A stretch of DNA of 64,000 bases, from contig CM026426.1 of the NCBI GenBank assembly GCA_014871385.1, forward strand, positions 68,688,674 through 68,752,673. Direction: 5' to 3'. Shown here in pieces: positions 1 to 10,043 of this stretch (position 1 is the stretch's first letter; the number at the start of each line of letters is the position of its first letter). The translations under genes were made by a program, and so were the position numbers. Under the pieces are notes generated by a model. It did not search any database. It saw only the letters and a list, made by a program, of their open reading frames with translations, and was not told the origin of the DNA. Origin of the DNA: Ceratodon purpureus (taxonomy: Eukaryota; Streptophyta; Bryopsida; Pseudoditrichales; Ditrichaceae).

Positions 1-3
1 TAG

Positions 4-296
4 GCTCCCCCAGTGAAGAAACCCAGGAGAGATCAGGGAAGAAGCGCAGAAAGAGCAAGACGGGGTTGCGCTTGACGGACAGGAAGTATCAGAGTCAGAG
101 CAAGAGTCAAAGCAAGGTTGTTCGTTCAGTAAGCTCGATTCTCAGAGACTCGAGATCCAAGATTGAAGGGTGTCCGAGCGTCAACACTGGAGGATCGGCC
201 ACGAAAGTTAGCAGCAATCACTTCGTCGACGGACAAATAACGGTGGCCGTCTCAAGGAGGGTGTTCAGCGAAATGGACAGTCGGGAATTTCTCTGA
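4..296 (+). CDS. possible 3' terminal exon, unknown protein
   Basis: The frame is open from base 4, right after a TAG that could be a splice acceptor, to a TGA at about 294. The product is serine-, lysine- and arginine-rich at its start (KKRRKSK) and low in complexity. I recognise no domain. It abuts the satellite array, so it may be a gene end truncated by the array or a chance open frame. Confidence 0.2.
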
Positions 297-795
297 ATCT
301 TAGGACGTTCAATTTCCAAGGGGATGTGCCCATTGAGCTCGTGAAAATGATCTGTCGGATTTTTATGGTAAATTTCGGACGTTCAGTTTCCGAGGGGATG
401 TGCCCATTGAGCTCGCAGAAATGATCTGACGGATTTTTGTAAGAAATTTCGGACGTTCAATTTCCGAGGGGATGTGCCAATTGAGCTTGCGAAAATGATC
501 TGTCGGATTTTTTTGGAAAATTTTGCACGTTCAATTTCCGAGGGGATGTGCCCATTGAGTTCGCAGAAATGATCTGTCGGATTTCTGTGGGAAGTTTCGG
601 ACGTTCAATTTCCGAGGAGATGTGTAAATGTTTCTCCTAAAAATGATCTGTCGGATTTTTGTGGGAAATTTCGGACGTTCAATTTCCAAGGGGATGTGCC
701 CATTGAGCTCGCAGAAATGATCTGTCGGATTTTTATGAGAAATTTCGGACGTTCAATTTCCGAGGGGATGTGCCCATTGAGCTCGGGTAAATTTT
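297..795 (+). repeat. satellite block 1, ~73-75-bp units, direct orientation
   Basis: About six to seven tandem units are visible. Each carries GGACGTTCAATTTCCGAGGG, GATGTGCCCATTGAGCTCG and AAATGATCTGTCGGATTTTT at a spacing of about 73-75 bp. Units differ by scattered substitutions. No coding sense is kept through the block, so short open frames here are treated as artefacts of the repeat. Confidence 0.9.
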
Positions 796-964
796 CTGAA
801 AACTCCGACAGATCGATTTATAAAACTCCAGGTAGCAAGGTACCTCAGAGATTTTACATACATTTTGATGATTTGGATCAAGAATTTGCTCTTTGATGTG
901 TTTTTTGGATAATTTAAAGGAAAATGTGCGTCAGAATGCGTAAAATACCTAAGTACCCTGGAAT

Positions 965-2640
965 GTTTGAGTCGAGAAATCATCTTTAGAATCCGACAGA
1001 TGGTTTTTCTGTGTCCATTAACCTAGGTACTCTGGGAAACTAGTCACAAGAAATTATCTCTGAAATCCGACAGATGATTTTCTAGAGCAATATTTCATCA
1101 TCCCCTCAAAAAATGAATGTTAAAAAATCATCAAAAAAATCCGACAGATGATTTTTGTGAACAACATTTGCTCATCCCGTTGGATATTGAATGATCAAAA
1201 ACCATCAGAAAAATCTGACAGATGATTTTCTAGAGGAATATTTCATCATCCCGTCGAAAAATGAATGTTAAAAAATCATCGGAAAAATCCGACAGATGAT
1301 TTTCCTGAACAATATTTACTCATCCCGTCGGAAATTGAATGTTCAAAAATCATTGGAAAAATCCAACAGATGATTCTGTCGAGCAATAATTGCATATCCC
1401 GTCGGAAATTGAATGTTCAAAAATCATTAGAAAAATCCGACAGATGATTTTCCTGAACAATATTTGCTCATCCCGTCGGAAATTGAATGTTCAAAAATCT
1501 TTGGAAAAATCCGACAGATGATTTTCTAGAGCAATATTTGCTCATCCCGTCGGAAATTGAACGTCTAAAAATCATCTGAAAAATCCGACAGATGATTTCT
1601 TCGAGCAATATTTGGTCATCCCCTCGGAAATCGAACATCTAGAAATCTTGGAAAAAATCTGACAGATGGTTTAGTCAAGCAATATTTCATCATTCCCTCG
1701 GAAATTGAACGTCCAAAAATCATCAGAAAGATTCAATAGACAATTTCTTTGATCAATATCTGCTCATCCTGTCAGAAATTGAACGATAGAAAATCATCAT
1801 TAAAATCTGAACAGATGATTTCCTCGTGCAATATTTGATCATCTCCTCGGAAATTGAACATCCAAAAATCATGGAAAAAATCCGACAGATGGTTTCGTCG
1901 AGCAATATTTCATCATCCCCTTGGAAATTGAACGTCCAAAAATCATCAAAAAAATCCGACAGATGATTTTCTAGAGCAATATTTCATCATCCCGTCGAAA
2001 AATGAATGTTAAAAAACCATTAGAGAAATCCGACAGATGATTCCCTCGAGCAATAATTGCATATCCCATCGGAAATTGAATGTTCAAAAATCATTAGAAA
2101 AATCCGACAGATGATTTGCTTGAGCAATATTTGTTCATTCCGTCAGAAATTGAACGTCCAAAAATCATCTGAAAAATCCGACAGATGATTTCTTCGAGCA
2201 ATATTTGGTCATTTCCTTGGAAATTGAATGTTAGAAAATCATTAGAAAAATCCGACAGATGATTTTCTTGAGCAATATTTGCTCATCTTGTCGGAATATG
2301 AATGTTAGAAAATCAACAAAAAAATCTGACACATGATTTCTTCGAGCAATATTTGATCATCCCCTCGGAAATTGAACATCCAGAAATCTTGGAAAAAATC
2401 TGACAGATGGTTTCGTCAAGCAATATTTCATCATTCCCTCGGAAATTGAACGTCCAAAAATTATCAAAAAAATCCGACAGATGATTTTCTTGATCTATAT
2501 TTGCTCATCCCGTCGGAAATTGAACAATAGAAAATCATCAGAAAAATCGGACAGATGATTTCTTCAAGTAATATTTGCATATCCTGTCGGCAATTGAATG
2601 TTAAAATATCAACCAAAGTATCTGACAGTTGATTAATAAT
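965..2640 (-). repeat. satellite block 2, same unit inverted
   Basis: Some 20 or more units of about 75 bp carry AAATCCGACAGATGATTTTC, TCGGAAATTGAACGTCC and GAGCAATATTTGCTCATCCC. These are the reverse complement of the block 1 words, so the two blocks form one large inverted arrangement with a divergent spacer at about 800-965. Variation is mainly point substitutions plus short length changes. Confidence 0.9.
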
Positions 2641-3620
2641 TTTGCATAGCGTGTGGAAACTTGGAGATGGAAAATCATCTCTAGGATACGACAGATGATT
2701 TCTATTTGGCAAGTACTAATATATAGTGGAAATCTAGAGATGAGAAATCATGAGAAAAATCCAACAGATGATTTTCAGGTGTCAATTTACGAAGGTACCA
2801 TGGAAACTTGTAGACTTGAAATCATTTCTCGGATCCCACAAATGATTTTTATTTGTCAATTTACCAAAGTATCCTGGAAACTTGGAGATGAAAATTCAGC
2901 TCTAAGATCCGACAGATAAACTCTTAAGTGTAAATTCTTCATGGTACTGTGAGAAGTTGGAGATGAGAAATCATCTCTCCAATCTTACTATATGTTTTTG
3001 AACTCCAGTTTTCCATAGGGCTGTGCAAAATTATTGAGTAGAAATCATCTCTCGAACCCAACAAAAGAGTTCTCATCTCTCAATTTTCCATAGTTCGGTG
3101 TCAAATTTGAGATGAAAAGTCATTTTTCAGATTCGAGAGCTGTTTTAAACCTTCTAGTTTTCAACAGGGTTGTGCAAAATTATTAAGGAGAAATCATCTC
3201 TCGAACCCAACAGAGGAGTTCTCATCTTTGAATCTTTTATTGTCTAGTGTGAAATTTGAGATGAAAAGTTGTCTTAAGGATCCGACAAATGGTTTAAACC
3301 CTCTAATTTTTGATAAGGCTTTGCAAAACTCTTGAGGAGAAATCATCTCGGACCTAGCAGAGGAGTTTTCATCGCTCAATTTTCCATAGGCCAGTGTGAA
3401 ATTTAAGATGAAAAGTCGTTTTGAGGATCCAAGAGCTGCTTTCAACTCTCTAATTTTTGTAAGGCTGTGCAAAATTATTGAGGTGAAATCATCTCTCGGA
3501 CCAAACAAATGAATCCTCCTTTCTTAATTTTCCATAGTCCGGTGTGAAATTTGAGATGAAAAGTCCTTTTTCGGATCTGAGAGTTGGTTTAAACTCTAGA
3601 AGTTTCCATAGGAATGTTCA
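2641..3620. repeat. satellite block 3, divergent units with ~150-bp dimer period
   Basis: The word AAATCATCTCTCGAACCCAAC and close variants recur at about 3041, 3191, 3340 and 3487, a period near 147-150 bp, or two ~75-bp subunits. Other shared words are TTCCATAGTCCGGTGTGAAA and TTTGAGATGAAAAGTC. The first 300 bp grade from block 2-like to this form. It looks like a higher-order dimer of the same ancestral monomer. Confidence 0.75.
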
Positions 3621-5240
3621 AAATTATGTAATCTCTTGTAAGCTTTAATTCTCTCATGTTCCATGAGTCATGACTAATAATATTCAAGCTTAAATTCAAT
3701 CTATCTACTTTATAAGCCTTACTATCACATTCATTTATTTCTTCATACCTTAATTAAATTTAAAACTTACCTTTTTCTAATTTTATGTTCTATTTTCATT
3801 TTTTTTGAATGCACACACTTCTAATATAACATGTATATTTTCCCTTTCTCCATTAATCATTTTCATGTTTTTCTTATTGAAACATTTGGTATCCTCGAGC
3901 GTTGTCTTGTGCCCCATCTCGTGCACGGTTTAGTAGTTGGTTTCTTGTGCCAGGTTCGGCACTTATTCTTATGGTGTTTCCTTGCTCATTTTTTCATTTT
4001 TTTATTCCTTTATCCGTTCACTTTTTAAATTTTTCATTGTTTTATTATAAAATCCCGCCATTCTTACATTCTTTAATTCTGTAATCATTCATTCTTTGAT
4101 GCCTTTTATTTTTTATTCAATTTTATCATGCTTCCATTCATTCAATCTTTCAATCTTCTAATCTTCCAATGTTTGATGCTTTTTTTCTTTTGCTTTTCAA
4201 TTTGGAATAAAATTTTATCATGCTCTCATTCATTATCACTTGCATTCATTTGGTCTTGGACATACTAAATCTTCTGTTGGCTTAAATTTATAATATGTAT
4301 TCATTCTTTCTTTGCTTCATTGTTCAATTTTTTTATGTGGTCAACGTTTTATATTCAAAGTTAAAGTTTTACATTAGTATTTTGTTTTGGTGGGATATAA
4401 TTTAATACTATGATAACTGGCAAGATTTGCAGTATCAGAAATAGCCATAATATGCAAATGCAAGAATATGCCACTTCAAAAATATTACACAATAAGGCAT
4501 AATTAGAATGTCAAAGACCTCATCCATCGAACTCGTAAAGTCTCGAGCGCCATTGGAGATGTCTACTGTCTTTGAAAGCTCTGCAATTGCTCTTCAAAAT
4601 TCATCCTGCTCGTGCTAAACAAGAATTGTATCATGTCACCTGACCTCTAACTCGACCTTTACGTCCTCACAATACTATGCACACGCTCAAGCTTGATTTT
4701 GTGTTGTTCAATCTACTGTACAATCTACTGAATTAAGGTACAAAGACGTTATGGCAACTTGCCGCTTGAATCTTTGAATGAGTTCTACACGACGGAACTT
4801 GGGGCGCCTAGACAAAGCCATCGACATCTCAATATAGATTGCTCACAAATTATATACTTCTAAACTCAACAACATCCAATATTAGAAACAAACTTTAGAA
4901 TCATCTGGCTGTTTTAACCCGGGGTTTAGCCGCCACCACTAACACCAAACAATACCCGCGACCTAACATATACCCTCAACCTAACCCTCAATTAGCAAAT
5001 ATCACGGACATAACATATACCCTCGAATAGCAAGGATATCACACTCTCACAAGTAACCCAACGGTAGTCCGGACGTCTAACTCAGGGTATACATCTGCAC
5101 CCCGGCGGGCATTGGACACTCCTAAAACTCACTGTCGGATCCGATAGACCCCTGAGGACACATCTTCAATGCGCCGGGTGTCCATGCGCGACAGCAGAGC
5201 CATGGCCATGACCAGAACTTCTGAATTATTACCTCGAGTT
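3621..5240. other. non-coding, T-rich then mixed; no gene seen
   Basis: From 3,620 to about 4,390 the top strand is very T-rich with runs of TTCATT-like words. From 4,400 to 5,240 composition is more even. Around 4,950-5,040 there are loose CCCTCAA/CCTAACC words, but no true telomere array. Short frames at 3,831-4,084 are low-complexity and not supported as genes. Confidence 0.5.
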
Positions 5241-5293
5241 CTCGAGGTCCCGACCACAAATCTTCTCTGTGGATCACAGTCCAGAAATCTCTA

Positions 5294-6031
5294 GTGGATG
5301 TGAGGCAGATTGGGAAGGGTTCGTTTGGCACCGTGTTTGAGACGAAGTGGTTGGGCGACGCGTACGCGAAGAAGGAGTTCGATACGCATTGTAAAGACTT
5401 TGCAGATGAAGCTAACGCTCTGGCGGAACTCAATCATCCGCACATTGTGAAAGTGTTCACAGCAAGTAGCGAGTCCTGCACACCATGTTTCTTCCTCATG
5501 GAAAAGATGCCTTATAACCTTCGTACGCACATGAGCTGGAGAATGAACCGACTTGGGATCAACCCGCCGTTCTCAATTTCGGCAGGCATTGACTTGATGC
5601 TTCAAATTTCTGAGGCGATGAGTTACATGAACTCCGAAGGGATGGTCCATCGTGATTTGAAGGCAGAGAACATTCTCGTTGAACCAGTGGGTGATCAGGC
5701 TGATTGTTGTGAGGGGTTTGTGATTGCAAAGCTGGCCGATTTTGGGCTGGCCAAAGTGAAGCACGAAGTAACTTCTTGCATGACACGGAACACAGGGACT
5801 AGACGGTGGATGGCGCCTGAGGTTTTCGGAGCACACCTGGATGATGAAAAGGAAAATGAGTCGCTTAAAGTCTTCCCTCGAAAAGCCGATGTCTACAGTT
5901 TTGGCATCGTCTGCTCTGAGATTCTGACTGGCAATGCTCCGTTTTACAATATTTCGTTCAAAGCAAGAGAGTTGTACAAGCTGATCACAGATCCAAAGAA
6001 TCCATTGAGACCAGAACTTCTGGATTATTAA
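5294..6031 (+). CDS. protein kinase domain protein (Ser/Thr, TKL-like)
   Basis: The frame encodes an almost complete protein kinase domain. It has the glycine loop GKGSFGTV near the start, AKKEF as the ATP-lysine strand, HRDLKAEN as the catalytic loop, DFGLAK as the metal-binding motif, APE, and DVYSFGIV in subdomain IX. The C-lobe is short and ends at RPELLDY, before the subdomain XI arginine region would normally finish. The frame is open upstream of 5,294 (the first codon here is GTG), so the true start or an upstream exon is unknown. No membrane segment or receptor domain is visible. The core residues look intact, so it could be active. Confidence 0.75.
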   Translation: MDVRQIGKGSFGTVFETKWLGDAYAKKEFDTHCKDFADEANALAELNHPHIVKVFTASSESCTPCFFLMEKMPYNLRTHMSWRMNRLGINPPFSISAGIDLMLQISEAMSYMNSEGMVHRDLKAENILVEPVGDQADCCEGFVIAKLADFGLAKVKHEVTSCMTRNTGTRRWMAPEVFGAHLDDEKENESLKVFPRKADVYSFGIVCSEILTGNAPFYNISFKARELYKLITDPKNPLRPELLDY

Positions 6032-6039
6032 CGTCAATT

Positions 6040-7371
6040 TACCCCGTTTTGCAGATGAGTTGCAAGTGCTGTGATTTAGTTGCCTATCTTAACAATAGGC
6101 TTACTGTAACTTCTAATCTTTTGAGGGCGAGTCTGGCTGTACCTGTGTTAACAAAGCATTTGTAGCTTAGTAATTGACATGCGGAGACATGAATATTGAC
6201 AATTACAGCCTAATCTTATCATTGTACAGGACTTAACTTTACCTTTATGTGCAATGTAGATCCCAAGAGTTTTGAGGCAACGTCTTTGCAAGCTCTGCAC
6301 AATGAACATACACTTGCAGTGGTCGACACATATACTGTTCAGGGCAAGTTTGGTACTATTCAGGGCCTCTTGCAACTGCCCGACCTTTGCATGTAGCGCT
6401 AAAGGTTCGTAACTTCAACTCCTTTGCATCATTTTCAATTTTGTTGCTTTGTTTCTGACACGCAAGAACAATGAACTCTCAATATTGTTAGGTAGGGAAA
6501 TCACAGAGATTAAGCTTTCTTGTCTCGAGCTCTCTTGAGTTTCCTTATCCTTTGCAGGATTGAGATTTTCTCGTGTCGTTTATAAGTTTTCTTTCTGCAG
6601 CCTCTTGATTACACTACTCAAATTAAGCTTCCTCTGTACTTAGGCTCAACCAAAGTCTGGACTCAAATCCGACACAACTGGGACTGTGTTCAAATGGTTG
6701 CTGAATCCGAAATGTCTGGCCCACTACCATGATGATGGCTTCAAAGATGAGAATAACTACTCTTGTGAGTAACCTGGATGAGCATACGCTGCCTTTCTCT
6801 GAATACTGATAGTTTATTCACATAATGATTCACATTCTCATGTGGATTTCTTCCGATGTATTCATAGACTGGAGCTTTTTAGACACAAAGATGCACCTCT
6901 TGTTGTAGAAATATTTCAAATGGATAGGCTCTGAAACCACTTTCTGTTCAAGAAATAGAAAGAGCAGAATTATACCACTGAACCTAACTTGGGTCTTGGA
7001 GGTGGTCATATGAAGGCTGTGAGAAGCAAGAATTTTTGAAGTTATGGTCTATTTGATAAGAATTGTTGAAGTGATAGTTGATAGTTTAACTTATTTCCAT
7101 AAGCTACTAAACCATATTGATTTCTACTTCACCCATTATCATTATGAACAATACATTGACTGTGCAAATGCTTCGTATATTGAAAGCTGGCTGAAGGTAC
7201 AAAGCAGAGGACACGAAGTATTTTAAAGCAAGAAGTTTGAGTTTATAGGCCCCGAGTGGCTTCCCATTCTGGTCTTTCTTCTCTTTCCAACCTATAGGTC
7301 TAAATAGTGATACTTGTATGTAACAAATAGTTTATTACCTGTAGGTGATAAGGTGAGAGCAGTGCAAAACT
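6040..7371. other. no clear gene; one possible exon near 6,640-6,765
   Basis: Most of this stretch shows no coding signal. Between about 6,640 and 6,765 a short open frame ends at a GTGAGT donor-like site, with residues including FKWLLNPKCL. It could be an exon of the decayed gene downstream, but I cannot match it to the PAP2 family. Confidence 0.25.
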
Positions 7372-7913
7372 ATGGAGCCCGATCCAAAGCTGGGGCGATT
7401 GTTCATAAACCATTGGACAGACTGGTTCTTCATCATCGTACTCATCGGCCTTGAAATTGTTTGTGAAGTGGTCAGGCCGTTCCAACGCTATGTGGGAGCT
7501 ACTAATTTTGTGACTCAATCGATTAAGTACCCATACAAGCACAACACTGTACCATTCCAAGCTGTCCCAGTACACTACCATTTTGTTACCTTGAGTATGA
7601 TTTTCAGTGCATATGATTTGAGCTGCTTCCAAACAGACAAAGAAGCAGTAAACCTCCCAATCTAATATTGAATATCCATGCGCAGGTCATCGCTTTGGCC
7701 CGACATGAAAAGGAGTGGAATTGGGGTACTTGGCCATGTATCTCGCTGGCAAACTTGGAGTCTTCGACCGTCAGGGCCACTCTTGGAAGCTCTTTCCTGT
7801 TGTCCTGCCAATCTTAGGTGCCACTTTTGATGGTATTATCCGAGTTGATGACTACTAGTATCACTGGACTGATGTGTGCGCTGGAGCTGCAATTGGTGAG
7901 TTAGCACTAGCAC
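7372..7913 (+). pseudogene. lipid phosphate phosphatase (PAP2 family) remnant
   Basis: Two pieces resemble plant lipid phosphate phosphatases, membrane enzymes that dephosphorylate phosphatidic acid and related lipids. The first (7,372-~7,572) carries DWFFIIVLIGLE, a first membrane helix, then EVVRPFQRYVG, YPYKHNTVPFQAVP. The second (~7,691-7,913) carries YLAGKLGVFDRQGH, LPILGATF and IRVDDY-stop-YHWTDV. It ends at a GTGAGT donor. The second piece has an in-frame TGA near 7,710 and a TAG at about 7,857 inside the motif usually reading SRVDDYWHHW. The histidine and aspartate of that motif remain, but the serine is replaced. The exon carrying the K-x6-RP motif is not evident. I call it a decayed copy. 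Confidence 0.75.
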
Positions 7914-8411
7914 CTAAGTAGCTGATATTTTACACAGCTGGTATTCAGTATTATATAAACCATTGAGGAAGGAAAACTGATACAATTATAGGTTTGGACA
8001 TAGCTATAAAAATTCTTAATGAAAATGTAGGTCAGTTGGGGTTACTCGAACTACAACATTAAATAGACAAACACAGAAGATTGTTGCCACAACCTCATTG
8101 AGCTAAGCACTGATGCGCTCATTTGTTTTTCCAGGACTTTTTCGGCGTACTTCTGTTATCGGCGATCGCAAATACTTTCCTAGTTTGTTTGATGACCCTT
8201 GTAAGCTTTTTTTCTCTCACTTCTCACTTCTGCTTGACAGTTTCATTATTCTCATTAAAACTGCACCTTTCTTACATTAGATTATGGATTACTGCTCTGT
8301 GCTCTGTTTCCAGGCAAAGCAATTTGGATCTCGGGTTGACAATGTCATACATCGTAAGGTAGATTTCTGAGTAACAACCTTTTTGGTTTGTTTTTGCAGT
8401 TAATGTTCAGG

Positions 8412-8642
8412 ATTGAGCCTCATATCCAAGGTAGCAAGGGAGAGTATAACTCAACAGTTAGCATCCGGTCATTATCAAATAAATTTGGATACTGAAGATG
8501 ACAACCTTCATGCTTTAATTTTTGACGGAAAGTCTCTTTTGTATGCGCTTGAAGACTATTTGAAGCAGGATCTGCTCAAACTTGCTACCCAATGTGCTTC
8601 TGTTATCTGCTGCCGGGTGTCTCCAAAGCAGAAGGCTCTGGT
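8412..8642 (+). pseudogene. P4-ATPase (phospholipid flippase) single exon
   Basis: An AG acceptor at about 8,411 opens a frame closing at a GTATAA donor near 8,641. The product carries ALIFDGKSLLYALEDYLKQD and CASVICCRVSPKQKALV, matching the stretch before the hinge of plant aminophospholipid-translocating P4-ATPases. Only this exon is recognisable. The phosphorylation motif DKTGT and the membrane helices are absent nearby, so it is a fragment or captured exon. It lies just after the lipid phosphatase remnant, so two unrelated membrane-lipid genes are represented side by side. Confidence 0.75.
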
Positions 8643-8649
8643 ATAAATT

Positions 8650-10040
8650 TTGTTTGCAAATTACTGTGTTTTGTTTGTAGACTTGTGGTATCCAGTAGGA
8701 GCAGGTGCATTCGCACTCTTGCTGCTTACTGTTGAGTTATTAATTGCTTAACTCACCTGGGAACCTTTGCACAGGTGAAAGTTTGAGGGCCCTTCAAATC
8801 AATTTCTAGCGCTCGTAGACATGGCTGCCGTGCACTCCTCCTGTAGGTTGTGCATTCATGTAGGTACCAAAGTTCGCTTGAAAGAACAGGCGGTTGCTCC
8901 CAAAAGACCATACAAGTGCACCAGCGGAGATGGATACACTCTATACCACTTATATGTACGAGAGTGTGACCGTTTTATTATGGAGTCCGTATTCATCAAG
9001 TAAGCATTGATATTCCCATTTGAATTTGATTCGTGTCGTTCAATTTACTAGCGATCTAGGATGGACAACCGCACCCAACGATCACCTCTTTGGCGCAGGT
9101 TCAGGTTCTCAAGCAGCGTCATGTAGTCATAGCACCAGTCCGAGTTTTCAATGTACTCTTGATGCAACTCAGGCATGAGGTCTGGAAAGAGATCAACCAT
9201 CGGTGACTTAGGCGTGACCCAATTCTGGCTGAACAAGACGGTGATCATTGCGAAATCCATTCTACAATTCTCAACCTAAGAAACCTGGAAACAAAGTAGA
9301 AACAAAGTGATGATAGAAGTCTAGAGACAAACCTCAGATTATATCCTCCAAACCCAAACAACTTAGCCTTGAACTCGCATATTAATGTTCAGTACCCCAA
9401 GAACATTGCAATCTAGTTTCTGGCTGTCGGATCCGACATCATGTTTTTAGTGACTAAGATGTTCAAGGGTAAGCCATTGAGTTTATATGTACGCGTTAAT
9501 TCATTGCAATGTGCCAAATTTTTTTATTTATTTTTATTTCCACATGAAGGATCATTAATAATTGCCGTGTACCTCGCTGTCCACCGTTAATACTACCTAC
9601 TCCTATATTACTTTTGGTAGGAAATGCCTTGATTCTTAATCTAACACATCTAACAGGCGTATTGAATTCACCGTATTGAATTCACAGCTTATTTCAAGAT
9701 TTAGATGAACATGGACGTCTGCAGACAACTTTGTTGATTTTGGCAATGGAGCTCCCGAACCGTCGGCTTTCTTAGAAGAAGATTTTGATTGGGTAGAAGA
9801 TAGTGAGTAGACAAATCTTCCAATTTTAAGATCAGTAACAGCCCGCCTCGGTGATTCTAAGGATCATTTTTAGTATGTACAATTTTTTTTCAATATATAA
9901 ATTTCGCGGATTCTCGAATCTTGGTGTCTAAATTTCATTCGTCAACTTCATTCGCTCATGGGTTTATAGGGACCACGGCGGTAATTTTTTCCACGGTCAT
10001 AGGGTCCCCGGTGCGTTTTTTGTCTGCTCACTTTTGACCC
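8650..10040. other. no supported gene; small unassigned frames
   Basis: Small open frames lie at 8,821-9,003 (+) and 9,048-9,260 (-). The minus frame has a non-random look (WVTPKSPMVDLFPDLMPEL, then LRQRGDRWVRL) and could be an exon, but I do not recognise the family. A short plus frame near 9,730-9,815 (FVDFGNGAPEPS) is also unassigned. From 9,830 to 10,040 lies the presumed 5' flank of the gypsy element, with a GGTCCCCGGTGCG / CCCCCGGTGCG repeat, but I find no second copy of its LTR start. Confidence 0.3.
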
Positions 10041-10043
10041 CCG

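Noticed and set aside
297..2919. Small genes in the satellite region
   Set aside because: Open frames follow the 75-bp period and repeat the same peptides. They are by-products of the repeat.
7300..7632. Minus-strand frame over the lipid phosphatase exon
   Set aside because: The plus strand shows a recognisable PAP2-family helix and splice pattern, and the minus frame shows nothing.
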